Source: DATATJ01 sp963789075 | GTDB lineage: Bacteria; Acidobacteriota; Vicinamibacteria; Vicinamibacterales; CAVVIG01 | Assembly (NCBI GenBank): GCA_963789075.1 | Contig: CAWBJQ010000007.1 | Coordinates: forward strand, 1-64,000 | Length of the DNA stretch: 64,000 nt | Direction of reading: 5' to 3' | Part shown: piece after piece, positions 45,234 to 53,764 of the stretch | Numbering within the stretch: position 1 is the stretch's first letter | How the letters are laid out: every line of letters begins with the position of its first letter | Notes under the pieces: model-generated | Told to the model about the DNA's origin: nothing | The model's database searches: none | What the model saw: only the letters and a program-made list of their open reading frames with translations | Translations under genes and position numbers: made by a program

Positions 45234-45602
45234 ATGAACGTGCGTGCTGTCCCGTTGATCACGTTTGCGACGCTCGGCCTGCTGTTGTCGGCGCAGCCGG
45301 CGCGCGCCGATCCGCGTCGCGATGCGAAAGCGCAGGTCGATTTCGGTATCGACGTGGCGCAGCGCGGCCTCTGGCGCGAGGCCATCTACCGCTGGGAGAG
45401 GGCCGTCGAGATCGACCCGGGCTATGCCGCGGCGTTCAACGATTTAGCCATCGCCTACGAGCACGAAGGCCAGCTGCAGAAGGCGCGCAAGGCGTACGAC
45501 AAGGCGCTGGAGCTCGACCCGAACAACACCCAGATTCGTCAGAACTACGAGCTGTTCAAGGAAATCAATGACCGGACGAATCAAGGGAAAGAGAAATCTT
45601 AG
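45234..45602 (+). CDS. Exported TPR protein
   Basis: 122 residues. A signal peptide (residues 1-26, ending SAQPARA) is followed by three TPR-type helix pairs (about 30-115: RGLWREAIYRWERAVEIDPG, AAFNDLAIAYEHEGQLQKAR, YDKALELDPNNTQIRQNYEL). It probably mediates protein-protein contacts in the periplasm. The 3' end overlaps the next lipoprotein gene by 35 bases, so the pair is very likely co-transcribed. ATG 45234 was chosen over the in-frame ATG 45192 because the latter overlaps the promoter and lacks a signal-peptide start. Confidence 0.8.
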   Translation: MNVRAVPLITFATLGLLLSAQPARADPRRDAKAQVDFGIDVAQRGLWREAIYRWERAVEIDPGYAAAFNDLAIAYEHEGQLQKARKAYDKALELDPNNTQIRQNYELFKEINDRTNQGKEKS

Positions 45603-46445
45603 CCTTACGCTGTCGGCACTCGCGGCGTTGGCCGTAGCGATCACCATCGCGTGCGGCCCGGATTCGCTCGAGATCCCGATCGAAACCCCGATCACGCCGA
45701 AGCTCGACGTCTCGCCGTTCCAGCGCGTGCTCGTCGCCGGATTCGTTTCTGGCGGCACGCGAAGAGGTCGACGCGAATCAGGAAACCGTGCGGCTGCTGC
45801 GCAGCCAGCTGCGCACGAAATCGCAGCTGAAGGTGATCGACGCCGACGTCATGCCGCTGCTCGACATCGTGCAGGAGCAGACGAAGGCGGCCAGTGCGCC
45901 GGTGGAAGAGCAGGTCGTCATTCGCGAGAACGTGCCGACGCCGAGCGCTCAGAGCACGAACGGCAACGGATCGAGCGGCGCGGCGGCGCAGCCGATGGCG
46001 CTGCCGAAGGTCATCAAGGAAGAAAAGGATCTCGAGCCGTACGAGCGGCTCTTCGCCAACACCGCGTACTGGAAGACGGATCGGCGAGGAATACCAGAAC
46101 CCGCTCATCGTCACCGGCACGGTGCTGTTCGTGCCGCACGCCAGCGCCGGCTTCGTGCAGCGCGACGAGGAAGTGATGGACAACTTCGGACGCCGCAGCG
46201 TGCGTCCGGTCCGCACCTACATGGAGCGCAAGGGCTTCATCCTGCGGCCGAAGTTCGTCTTCATCGACGGCCGCACGGGCGCGACGATGTATGCGGAGAG
46301 CTATCGCGAGGAGATTCTCTACAGCGCGCAGCAGAACACGCCGGCGCTGTCGTCGTACTTCGAGCTGATGGACCGGCTGGTCCCGAATTTCCTCAGCGCG
46401 CTGAGCAATCAGAAGATCAAGGGCACGCGCGTCCTCCTGAAATAG
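45568..46445 (+). CDS. Lipoprotein of unknown function (two frameshifts)
   Basis: About 293 residues. The signal peptide ends in the lipobox TIAC (about residue 29). The mature protein has a curli-assembly-like fold hint (ETPITPKLDVSPFQRVLVAG then TVRLLRSQLRTKSQLKVIDA), followed by SYREEILYSAQQNTPALSSY and ELMDRLVPNFLSALSNQKIK. Breaks near 45757 and 46082 are each healed by adding two bases, GC in the first case (ACGCGAAG to ACGCGCGAAG, giving TREEVDANQ). Homologues of this shape are often found with a TPR protein, as here, in Acidobacteriota; this is recollection, not a checked hit. Stop at 46445. Confidence 0.66.
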
Positions 46446-46489
46446 CGGCGAGGCGCGATCGATCGGTGGTCTGGAATCAGGAGGCAACG

Positions 46490-46849
46490 ATGACGAAGGC
46501 ACTGCTGATTGCCCTTGCGTCGCTTTCCACGGTTGCCGCCAAGCCCGCCAGCACCAACATCATCGGCACATGGACGCTCGAGTTCGAGCGCGATGCCAAC
46601 GACGTCACGAAATGGGAGCCTCCGGTATCCGACTGCACCTTCGAGCAGACGGGTGCGAGGCTGACCGGCACGTGCGGGAGCGACAAGGTTGTGCTCAGCG
46701 GCGCCGTCAAGGGGCGGAACGTGACGTTCGAACTGCGATCGGATCAAACGGCCAAGCTCAATGCCCATCTCGATGATCGCGGCACCGTGATGACCGGCAC
46801 GTGGCAGTCGCGAAGCCTGTTCGGACGATTCCGGGCGCAAAAGCACTGA
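46490..46849 (+). CDS. Small exported protein, unknown function
   Basis: 119 residues with a short signal peptide (about 17 residues) and a beta-rich remainder with two Cys (SDCTFEQTGARLTGTCGSDK) that could form a disulphide. The pattern IIGTWTLEFER ... GRNVTFELRSDQTAKLNAHL ... GTVMTGTWQ resembles small extracytoplasmic barrel or lipocalin-like proteins, a resemblance of spacing only. AGGAGG six bases before ATG 46490 fixes the start. No break is present. It is close behind the lipoprotein gene and may share its transcript. Confidence 0.72.
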   Translation: MTKALLIALASLSTVAAKPASTNIIGTWTLEFERDANDVTKWEPPVSDCTFEQTGARLTGTCGSDKVVLSGAVKGRNVTFELRSDQTAKLNAHLDDRGTVMTGTWQSRSLFGRFRAQKH

Positions 46850-46866
46850 CATAGGTTCAAGCCGCG

Positions 46867-47115
46867 ATGGGCTCGGCTGCCATCGGCGCCTGGATTGCCC
46901 ATGTCGCGTTCTGGATCCTGCTCCTCCAGGGTCGCCTCACACGCGAGTTGAGCGGCGTGGGCGCGGCGGCGTTTGTGTTGCTGTGGGTGATCGGGCGTGT
47001 CGGCCTGCCGTATGTGCCGTATGAACCCGCGCACGCCATGTTCCCGTCGTTCGTGGCCATCCTGGACATCGCGCTGGTGTTCGTCATCTTCAAAGGCGAT
47101 GTGCGAATCGCATGA
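46867..47115 (+). CDS. Small two- to three-helix membrane protein
   Basis: 82 residues, mainly hydrophobic: segments at about 5-22, 30-48 and 58-78. Probably an inner-membrane protein; no family recognised. The start at 46867 lacks a strong ribosome site. The stop is at 47115 (codon TGA within CATGACG). It lies at the left end of an accessory stretch of short, unknown genes, with base use slightly less GC-rich than the operons on either side. Confidence 0.5.
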   Translation: MGSAAIGAWIAHVAFWILLLQGRLTRELSGVGAAAFVLLWVIGRVGLPYVPYEPAHAMFPSFVAILDIALVFVIFKGDVRIA

Positions 47116-47178
47116 CGTGATAGTGGATGCTTCAGACTGGAGAGTGCCCGAGGAGATCGTTTGGCTATTGGAGGGACG

Positions 47179-47367
47179 ATGACGAACGTCGAATTTGTGC
47201 TCAGCCTCGGCCAGCGGGACCACATCATCAAGGCTGTTAAGGCGATCGAACGACAGGTCAAGGAGATGGCCGGCAAGCCCCACTGGCAAGCGCTCTATGT
47301 AATCGGCACGAACCTGACCATCATTCAAGCGAACGTGACCAACCTGCCGCGGGCCAGTTCAAACTGA
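47179..47367 (+). CDS. Short helical protein, unknown function
   Basis: 62 residues predicted to be mainly helical (NVEFVLSLGQRDHIIKAVKA, IERQVKEMAGKPHWQALYVI), cytoplasmic by composition. ATG 47179 is preceded by TTGGAGGG, a good ribosome site, which supports expression. No homology is claimed. Confidence 0.5.
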   Translation: MTNVEFVLSLGQRDHIIKAVKAIERQVKEMAGKPHWQALYVIGTNLTIIQANVTNLPRASSN

Positions 47368-47444
47368 CCCTTTCTCCACATGGCTCTACCCTGTTGGGGT
47401 TCCAGCGGGCCGCAGGCGCTTTCCTTGGCGATATCTGAACCCGC

Positions 47445-47761
47445 TCAGCCCTTGCAAGATGGCACTTGCATAATCCGCATCGGGAATTGCTTCGCGGAAT
47501 CCGGCTGTAAAACGGGCATTGTCGAATTGAACTGCGGATCGACCGGCTTCACCATTTTGCAGTCGGTGCGGGCCGGCGCGGCGACTTCCGGCGCCGGAGG
47601 CATGAACATAGGCGGCTGCGGGGCGACACCGAACTGAAATTTCGGCTTCGTCGCAGAGCACGCGCCGGCGGGCGCGAAGAGGCTGCACTCTGCGGCCGCG
47701 CGACCCGCGGCACCGCAATCACCGACAGCAGGCCGACGACGGCAATGAGGTGTGCTCGCAT
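47445..47761 (-). CDS. Small exported protein, unknown function (one frameshift)
   Basis: A signal peptide (MRAHLIAVVGLLSVIAV) in one frame continues, after an indel near 47700, in another frame as a proline-rich, Cys-containing secreted region (ECSLFAPAGACSATKPKF, FGVAPQPPMFMPPAPEVA, ARTDCKMVKPVDPQFNST) and stops at 47445. About 105 residues. Four Cys suggest disulphides. The reconstruction depends on the frame join and on coherent composition rather than on homology. The longer open frames in this stretch (both strands) look like shadows. Confidence 0.45.
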
Positions 47762-48028
47762 GGGGTCATGCTACATCCATTGGCGCGTCGTGCGACTGGA
47801 GCGAGACGACAAATTGTGATGACGCGCAAAGCGTTGAAATAGGAGCAGTCGCGGGCATAGGATTGGCCGCCATGCGAGCCGCAGGAGCACGCGTGTTCAC
47901 AATCCGATTGTGCGCATCGGTGAAGGCGTTGGGGCGGCAGCCGGTGAGGCGGCGGTGGCGTTCTTGAATTACGGCTGTGCGTCAAACTCGGGCGCCTTGT
48001 GCTTTGCGGTCTGGTCAGCCTCGAAGCG

Positions 48029-48145
48029 ATGAAGTCGGATGAACGGCGAGCCTTCGTGGAGATTCGGCCTGCGACAGCCGCTGACACCGTCGCCATCATC
48101 GACCTGCACTTTGCTGCGTGCACCAGACGGCCGCCGCATTGGTAG
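48029..48145 (+). pseudogene. GNAT acetyltransferase remnant (N-terminal fragment)
   Basis: A 38-codon frame whose reading, FVEIRPATAADTVAIIDLHF (residues 9-28), is the typical first strand-helix of GNAT N-acetyltransferases. It ends at TAG 48143-48145, long before the acetyl-CoA-binding part. The ATG overlaps the stop of a preceding short open frame by four bases (ATGA). The fold-typical opening with nothing after it suggests a decayed gene, or a gene split by a recombination event. Confidence 0.45.
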
Positions 48146-48149
48146 CGGA

Positions 48150-48503
48150 TCAGTTTGCTTGCTCGTTATTGAATGCGTCGATAGCTGACTTCACCGCGGT
48201 CACCACGTGTTGAATTCGTGCCTCCGTCAGATCGCGTTCGAGCCGCAACTCGACGTCTTTCCAAGACTCGACTTTCCAGTTCCGCAGGCGTTTGCCAAAT
48301 TGGGCTGATAACGCGCCCTCCTTCCCGTCCCAAACGAGGCGGACGCAACAATGCTGCGCCACGTAGATGATGTATGCGCTGCCGAATGCGGCTGGCTGGT
48401 ACACCAGCTCCGCGATTGAAAAGCCCAACGGCTCGAGCATCGCTTCGATCTGATCGCGTGCGTTCTCGAAAAATGGCGGCTGGTGGCCCTTCACGTTGTT
48501 CAT
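48150..48503 (-). CDS. Hypothetical protein
   Basis: 117 residues from ATG 48503 (GTG 48518 is possible). A balanced alpha/beta-like composition with PFFENARDQIEAMLEPLGFS, SAYIIYVAQHCCVRLVWDGK and LRNWKVESWKDVELRLERDL. The Trp/Arg-rich pattern resembles small immunity-type or accessory proteins, but I do not recognise a family. Codon use is less biased to GC than in the flanking operons, which suggests recent acquisition. Confidence 0.5.
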   Translation of the reverse strand: MNNVKGHQPPFFENARDQIEAMLEPLGFSIAELVYQPAAFGSAYIIYVAQHCCVRLVWDGKEGALSAQFGKRLRNWKVESWKDVELRLERDLTEARIQHVVTAVKSAIDAFNNEQAN

Positions 48504-48628
48504 GCCGCTACCGGACACGGCAAAGTTGAGGCGCGAAAGCTAAGCGAAAGATCCAACGTCTGAGGAGTCATGCGCCATCTCAGCGGGGACTGTACCGCGC
48601 GCTGGGCGCTGCGTGCTAGACTCCGCTT

Positions 48629-48940
48629 ATGAGCCCCGCTGCGTTGGCAGAACTCGAAACAAGAACTCGCCATCTTGTCCACCCCGACGAGGCGCGCGCC
48701 ATTGTGGACGCGATTTATGCTCTGCGCACCGATGAATGGACGGATGAAGATTTCGTTGAGCTGGAGCGTTTGATTGACAGTGCCATCACGATACTGAGCG
48801 CTGTCCCAGATAGCGAAAACGAACCGCTTATCGCGCGCCTGCGCATTGCTCGGGAAGGTGCAGAGCAAGGACTGTCACCGGATCCGGCGCTGCGACCCAC
48901 CGACGATCAGTTGCGAGCTTTCGTGTCGGCTCACCTCTAG
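48629..48940 (+). CDS. Hypothetical acidic helical protein
   Basis: 103 residues, acidic and Leu/Ala-rich: ETRTRHLVHPDEARAIVDAI, WTDEDFVELERLIDSAITIL, AREGAEQGLSPDPALRPTDD. Probably all-helical and cytoplasmic. No known family. The gene is divergent from the gene at 48150-48503, and its 3' end overlaps the convergent gene at 48937 by four bases, so the three may form one small accessory module. Confidence 0.5.
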   Translation: MSPAALAELETRTRHLVHPDEARAIVDAIYALRTDEWTDEDFVELERLIDSAITILSAVPDSENEPLIARLRIAREGAEQGLSPDPALRPTDDQLRAFVSAHL

Positions 48941-49287
48941 TCCATCAAGTTCACGATCCCCTTGAATCGTAGATAGCGCTTCAACTGTTCGCGGTCAGCG
49001 CTAAACATATTTGCCAGAGCCGCTAACGCTCTACGACGGCGTCTCTGATCGATGTTCCTGAAATACACACGAGCGCCCTTTAGAAAGACCTCTTCTTCGT
49101 CCCTCGCTGTGAGCATCTCCAGGGCCCATTTGGCCAATCGGTCTGACCCATTCGCGCATTCTTCAACTGCTTCGCGCGAGATAATCGTGTAGTAATCAGG
49201 GTTGGCCTCTGCCGTTTGAATGAAGGCATCATATCCCCGGCACGCCTGGCAGTTCCGCCACTTTCGCACCAGCGGACCAACTTTCAA
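48937..49287 (-). CDS. Hypothetical basic protein
   Basis: 116 residues starting at TTG 49287. Contains a CxxC (NCQACRG) near the N-terminus and a basic stretch NIDQRRRRRALAALANMF near the C-terminus, with an alpha-helical middle. It may bind nucleic acid or protein, but this is not supported by a motif. The start is uncertain and the gene may be 5'-truncated. It lies directly before the promoter of rplU, on the opposite strand. Confidence 0.42.
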   Translation of the reverse strand: MKVGPLVRKWRNCQACRGYDAFIQTAEANPDYYTIISREAVEECANGSDRLAKWALEMLTARDEEEVFLKGARVYFRNIDQRRRRRALAALANMFSADREQLKRYLRFKGIVNLMD

Positions 49288-49317
49288 ACTTGACCACTAC
49301 CCTACGTACGCTAACCC

Positions 49318-49347
49318 TTTACAACTGAGCGACTTCGGTTGTACACT
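49318..49347 (+). promoter_or_regulatory. Promoter of the rplU-rpmA operon
   Basis: TTTACA (49318-49323), an 18-base spacer, and TACACT (49342-49347). The start of transcription would be near 49354, and AGGTGA precedes the rplU ATG at 49372 by about six bases. Confidence 0.5.
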
Positions 49348-49371
49348 CTCCCCTTTGCACAGGTGAGCATC

Positions 49372-49687
49372 ATGTACGCAATCATTCAGGCCAGCGGCCG
49401 GCAGGTGCGCGTCACCCCGGGCGGCTTCGCCACCATCGACGGAACCGCGGGCGAGCCCGGCGCCGAGCTCACGCTCGAGCCAGGTGCTCCTCGTCGAAAA
49501 AGACGGCGGCGAAGTGCTCGCCGGCGCGCCCTTCGTCGCCAATGCCCGCGTCATGGCCGTCGTCGAAGGCGAAACGCGCGGCCCCAAAATCCGCGTCTTC
49601 AAGAAGAAGCGCCGCAAGGGCATGCGCCGCACCAACGGCCACCGCGCCTTCTACACGCGCGTGAAGATCACCGACATTCTGGTATAG
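49372..49687 (+). CDS. rplU: 50S ribosomal protein L21 (one frameshift)
   Basis: L21 binds 23S rRNA in the large subunit. ATG 49372 begins MYAIIQASGRQVRVTPGG, and the end is TNGHRAFYTRVKITDILV. The frame breaks near 49483 at GAGCCAGG; adding one GC (GAGCGCCAGG) reads LERQVLLVEKDGGEVLAG without a gap and gives the usual 105 residues. The rest (KIRVFKKKRRKGMRRTNGHR) is standard. The pairing with L27 and Obg is the universal operon order. Confidence 0.95.
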
Positions 49688-49689
49688 AC

Positions 49690-49762
49690 AGGAAGGGATT
49701 CGGGATTCGGGGTTTGGGATTCGGAGAGCCCCAATCCAGAGTCCAAATCCCGAAACAGGATC
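49690..49762. repeat. GGGATTC-family hairpin
   Basis: Left units GGGATTCGGGATTCGGGG, TTTGGGATTCGG; right units CCAATCCAGA, CCAAATCCCGAAA. It lies between rplU and rpmA. The same family is found at 3616-3694. Confidence 0.65.
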
Positions 49763-49769
49763 GCAGCAA

Positions 49770-50030
49770 ATGGCTCATAAAAAAGGACAAGGCAGCTCAC
49801 GCAACGGCCGCGACTCGAACTCGCAGCGGCTGGGCGTCAAAGCGCACGACGGCAACGTCGTCACCGGCGGCACCATCATCGTCCGGCAGCGCGGACGGCG
49901 CTTCCGCCCCGGCCTCAACGCCGGCCTCGGCAAAGACGACACGATCTTCGCCAAGATCGCCGGACGCGTGAAGTTCGAGAACCACGGCGCGCACGGCCGC
50001 GTCATCAGCGTGCAGCCCCTGGAATCATGA
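49770..50030 (+). CDS. rpmA: 50S ribosomal protein L27
   Basis: 86 residues, complete, with no frameshift. MAHKKGQGSSRNGRDSNSQR (20), RLGVKAHDGNVVTGGTIIVR (20), FRPGLNAGLGKDDTIFAKIA. The N-terminal tail, which reaches the peptidyl-transferase centre, is present, without the cleavable extension seen in some Firmicutes. Located between rplU and obgE. Confidence 0.97.
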   Translation: MAHKKGQGSSRNGRDSNSQRLGVKAHDGNVVTGGTIIVRQRGRRFRPGLNAGLGKDDTIFAKIAGRVKFENHGAHGRVISVQPLES

Positions 50031-50105
50031 ATTTGGTGAGTTGGTGACTTGGTGATCTTGGTGAGCTCCAATCGCCAAGCCGCCAATCCACCGAACCACC
50101 AATTT
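50031..50105. repeat. TTGGTGAT-family hairpin
   Basis: Left units TTGGTGAG, TTGGTGAC, TTGGTGATC, TTGGTGAG and right units CCAATCGCCAAG, CCGCCAATCCACCGAACCA. It lies between rpmA and obgE and could separate ribosomal from downstream translation. Confidence 0.65.
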
Positions 50106-50107
50106 CT

Positions 50108-51203
50108 ATGTTCGTTGACGAAGTCGACATTCACGTCGAAGCGGGCAGCGGCGGACGCGGGTGCCTCGCGTTCCGGCGCGAGAAGTTCGTCCCGCGCGGC
50201 GGCCCGAGCGGCGGCGACGGCGGCCACGGCGGCTCCATCTACATCGTCGCGAGCCCGCACACCAACACCCTGATCAACTACCGGTTCCATCCCGAGTTCA
50301 GCGCCGAGCGCGGCGCAGCACGGCATGGGATCGAACTGCACCGGCCACGGCGGCGCCGATCTCGATCTTGCCGTGCCGATCGGCACGCTCGTCTACGAGA
50401 AGACCGACGATCCCGAACATCCATGGCAGCTGCTGGCCGACCTCGCCGTCGAAGGCGCAGCGCGTGCTCGTCGCCAAGGGCGGACGCGGCGGCCTGGGCA
50501 ACGCGCAGTTCGCGACCTCCACCAATCGCGCGCCGCGGCACGTCCAGCCGGGCCAGCCCGGCGAGATCAAAGATCTCCGCCTCGAGATGAAGCTGCTCGC
50601 CGACGTCGGCCTCGTCGGCTTTCCGAACGCCGGCAAGTCGACGCTGATCGCGCGCATCTCGGCGGCGCGGCCGAAGATCGCCGCGTATCCGTTCACCACG
50701 CTGACGCCCAATCTCGGCGTCGTCGGCCTGAGCGGCGATCGCAGCTTCGTCGTCGCCGACGTGCCCGGGCTTGATCGAAGGCGCGCACCGCGGCCAGGGG
50801 CTCGGCCACCAGTTTCTCCGGCATCTCGAACGGACCAAAGTGCTCGTGCACCTCGTGGACGTCTCGAGCGAGAGCGGACGCGATCCGGTCGACGACCTCG
50901 ACATCGCTCCGCCGCGAGCTGCAGCTGTTTCAGCCGACGCTCGCCGCCAAGCCGCAGATCGTCGTCGCGAACAAGATCGACGCGGTGGACGATCCGGAGC
51001 GCGTCGCGGCGCTGGAGCACCGCGCCGCAGAGCTCGGCCTGCCGTTCTTCCGCGCGTCCGGCGTCACCGGCGCCGGCGTGCCCGAGCTGCTCGAAGCGAT
51101 GTGGACCCGTCTGCGCGCGCAGCGCGAGGCGGACCAGGCCGAGGCCGATCGCGTCGCCCACGAACACGTCGAGGATCTGCACGCGCACGCCGTCGAGAAA
51201 TGA
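50108..51203 (+). CDS. obgE: GTPase Obg/CgtA (at least four frameshifts)
   Basis: An essential large-subunit assembly GTPase. The N-terminal glycine-rich Obg fold (FVDEVDIHVEAGSGGRGCLA, FVPRGGPSGGDGGHGGSIYI, CTGHGGADLDLAVPIGT) is followed by the G domain (VGFPNAGKST with the GTP-binding P-loop, FTTLTPNLGVV, VANKIDAVDDPE). About 365 residues. Breaks lie near 50318, 50455, 50768 and 50908. At 50318, 50455 and 50908 adding one GC restores the frame (for example AGGCGCAGCG to AGGCGCGCAGCG). The stop overlaps the nadD start by four bases (ATGA). Confidence 0.94.
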
Positions 51204-51917
51204 ACACGCGGCGCATCGGCATTCTCGGCGGCACGTTCGATCCGATTCATCGCGGCCACATCGATCTCGCGCAGGCCGCCGCCGACGCGCTCGCGTCTCA
51301 CCCGCCTGCTCGTCATCCCGTCGAACATTCCGCCGCACCGGCCGCAGCCGCTCGCGTCCAGCTATCACCGCTTCGCGATGGTGGCGCTGGCCGTCGCCGG
51401 GCACCCCGGCTGGCGCGCTGTCCGATCTCGAGCTGCGCACCGAAGCGCCCTCCTACACGACGACGACGCTCCGGCGGTTTCACGAGCGGGGCTACGCGGC
51501 GTCGGAGCTGTTTTTCTGATCGGCGCCGACGCGTTCGCCGACATCGACGCGTGGAAGGACTATCCGCACATTCTCGACGCCGCGCATTTCGTCGTGGTGT
51601 CGCGGCCCGGATGCCCGGCGGGCGAGCTGCCGCGCCGGCTGCCGCAGCTGGCGCCGCGCATGATCCGGCCGCCGCTCGAACACGCCGGCGACTGCTGAAC
51701 CGTCGATCATTTTGATCGATGCGCAGACGGCGGATGTGTCATCAACTGCGATCCGCCGCTGCCGCGCCGAGGACCAGCCGATCACGGGCATGGTGGCTCC
51801 GGGCGTGCAGCAACACATTGAGCAGCACGGACTTTACACGCCGATGGTGCCGGGACGCCGCCGCAGACGACGGACACCCGGCCTCATGCGGCAGGCAGGT
51901 TGCATGGCCAAGACTGA
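51200..51917 (+). CDS. nadD: Nicotinate-nucleotide adenylyltransferase NadD (several frameshifts)
   Basis: Adenylates nicotinate mononucleotide in NAD synthesis. The start reads MNTRRIGILGGTFDPIHRGH with the (H/T)xGH nucleotide motif. HPGWRALSDLELRTEAPSYT (reconstructed), FHERGYAASELFFLIGADAF and VSSTAIRRCRAEDQPI (the family's ISSTxIR block) follow. Breaks lie near 51300, 51418, 51518 and 51700; the one at 51418 is healed by one GC. The end is uncertain because the last frame continues into rsfS. The TGA at 51915-51917 in the neighbouring frame is taken as the stop, giving a short overlap. Confidence 0.84.
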
Positions 51918-52282
51918 GAAGCGGCAGAAGCCGCAGCGTCTCCCCAAACAGATCGATGCGGCCGTCCAGGCGGCCGACGACAAGCAGGCGAAGGAGCTCG
52001 TGGTCCTCGATCTGCGCAAGGCGGCGGGGTTCACCGACTACTTCGTGATCTGCTCGGGCACCAACACGCGGCAGATGCGCGCCATCGCCGACGCGGTGAT
52101 CGAATCGCTGTCGGACGACGGGCGTCAAGCCGGCGCACATCGAGGGCTACGACCGCTCCGAGTGGATTCTGCTCGATTACTTCGATTTCATCGTGCACGT
52201 CTTCGCCCCGGAGACGCGGATGTTCTACGGCCTCGAGCGCCTCTGGGGCAGCGCCGAGCGCATCGAAGTTCGCGCCAGCTGA
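51904..52282 (+). CDS. rsfS: Ribosomal silencing factor RsfS (one frameshift)
   Basis: Binds L14 to block subunit joining in stationary phase; formerly YbeB/Iojap. MAKTEKRQKPQRLPKQIDAA, VVLDLRKAAGFTDYFVICSG, TNTRQMRAIADAVIESL, then after an extra G near 52127 HIEGYDRSEWILLDYFDFIV and VFAPETRMFYGLERLWG. About 125 residues. It follows nadD, its usual neighbour. The ATG lies inside the nadD 3' end. Confidence 0.9.
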
Positions 52283-52297
52283 CGCGCCGCTGCTCGG

Positions 52298-53106
52298 ATG
52301 CGCCCGCTGGCAAAGCCAGAGGGCGTAGTGAACGAACAAGCCGCGCGGCGCGCCTTCGCATCTGCCATCGGCACGCTGCAATCGGCGCTGGACGGTGTCC
52401 TGTCCGTCGTGCTCGCGCCCGGCTGCGCCGCGTGCGGCGCGCTGCTCGAACAGCCCACGCGCGGCCCGGTCTGCGCCGACTGCTGGCGCTCGATCCTGCC
52501 GCTCACACCGCCGCTCTGCGACTGCGATGCGGCGATCCACTGCCCACCTGGCGTGATCAGCGCAACGCTGGTCGCAGAACTGCCCGCGCTGCCGCCGCGG
52601 ACGCCCGGCGATCGATCGCGCGCGGGCGATCGGCGAGTACGACGGCGCGCTGCGCGCGATCGTCCACGCGCTGAAGTACGACGGACGCCGATCGCTGGCG
52701 CGTCCGCTCGGCGCGCTGATGCGCGAGCGCGGCGCCGGCATCCTGGCGGGCGCAGACTGCGCCATTCCCGTTCCGCTGCACGCGTCGCGGCGCAGACACC
52801 GCGGATTCAACCAGGCGGCCGATCTCGCGCGGCACGTCGGGTTGCCGGTCTGTGCGGCGCTCTGCGGCGGCGCGCGACGGCCACCCAGACGGGCCTGCCG
52901 GCCGCACAGCGGCACCGCAACGTGCGCGACGCGTTCGCGCCCACACGGCGCAGGACGCGCGCCTCGGCGCGGCAATCGTGGTGCTGGTCGACGATGTGAG
53001 CACGACCGGCGCGACGCTGGAGGCGTGCGCTCGGGCGCTGAAGGCGGTGGGCGTCGCGGAAGTGCGGGCGCTTACGGCGGCGCGAGTCGTGACGACACGG
53101 CGCTGA
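52298..53106 (+). CDS. comF: ComF-family phosphoribosyltransferase-like protein (three frameshifts)
   Basis: About 270 residues. The N-terminal Cys-rich zinc-ribbon segment (APGCAACGALLEQPTRGPVC, ADCWRSILPLTPPLCDCDAA) and the C-terminal PRT domain with the PRPP loop VVLVDDVSTTGATLEACARA are both present, as in ComF/GntX of competence systems. PVPLHASRRRHRGFNQAADL is the conserved middle. Breaks lie near 52610, 52855 and 52945; the first is healed by a GC/CG in GGCGATC. The last 35 bases overlap the convergent tmk gene. Confidence 0.84.
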
Positions 53107-53666
53107 AGACGTCGGCGGCGATCGCGTCCTTGTCGCGCTCGCCGTCGAGCACGATCCACCCGCGCCGCGGCGGCCTGGCGCCGATAGCTCTCGCGCACGC
53201 GCGCCTGCATCGCGAGGTCGCGCTCGTAGCGATCGCGGTCGACGGCCTTGCGCTGCACGGCCGTTTCCGGCGCGATGTCGAGCACGATCGTCAGCGCCGG
53301 CGGCGGCAGGAACTTCTGCATGTCGGCGAGCCAGACCGGATCGAGCCCCTGCGCTTCGCCGTACGCGATGCTCGACGCCACGTAGCGATCGCACACCAGG
53401 ATCAGCCCGCCATCGAGCCAGCGCTGCAGATCGGGCTTCCGCTCGTACCGGTTGGCGACGTAGAGCAGCTGCATCACGTCGGGGCCGTACTCGCGCTCGC
53501 CCTGCAGCGCGCGCGCGATCTCCTCGCCGATCGACGTGCCGTAGTCGGGAAACGACACGAGCCGCGCCTTGCGGCCGTCCTGTTTCAGACGGTCGCGCAG
53601 CAGCTCGGCCTGCGTCTGCTTGCCGCTTTGATCGAGTCCTTCGAAGGCGATGATGTGTCCGGGCAT
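53072..53666 (-). CDS. tmk: Thymidylate kinase (one frameshift)
   Basis: Phosphorylates dTMP to dTDP. P-loop IAFEGLDQSGKQTQAELLRD, DR(Y/H) motif in LILVCDRYVASSIAYGEAQG and LID-like region with RYERDLAMQARVRESYRRQA. An indel near 53170 joins to the C-terminal piece GWIVLDGERDKDAIAADVFS, and the stop is at 53072-53074. About 198 residues. Start ATG 53666, MPGHIIAFEGLDQSG. Convergent with comF and overlapping its 3' end. Confidence 0.9.
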
Positions 53667-53676
53667 GTGCGTTGCG

Positions 53677-53697
53677 TCGGCTAAGCCTTCGCGCTAC
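53677..53697. repeat. TCGGCTAAGCCTTCGCGCTAC dispersed repeat, copy 1
   Basis: A 21-base sequence that recurs with one extra A at 57882-57903. Both copies are intergenic. Just to its right (53715-53745) are degenerate CACGAAGG, ACACTATGG, ACACAAAGG units of the direct-repeat type. Confidence 0.55.
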
Positions 53698-53764
53698 TCC
53701 TCTCGAATCGGGCACCGATCAACACGAAGGACACTATGGACACAAAGGAATCGTGGACCGCTAG

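Noticed and set aside
47380..47637. An 85-codon plus-strand frame
   Set aside because: The minus-strand reconstruction with a signal peptide and Cys/Pro-rich secreted tail is more coherent; the plus-strand frame has no ribosome site or recognisable features.
47752..47967. A 71-codon plus-strand frame
   Set aside because: No ribosome site, mixed composition, and it shares the stretch with other open frames; the part ending on the GNAT remnant is no better supported. It was left unannotated.
51712..52674. NadD-RsfS as one fused protein
   Set aside because: The frame runs through both, but RsfS has its own start with normal N-terminal residues, and nadD has several indels. Separate genes are the usual order.
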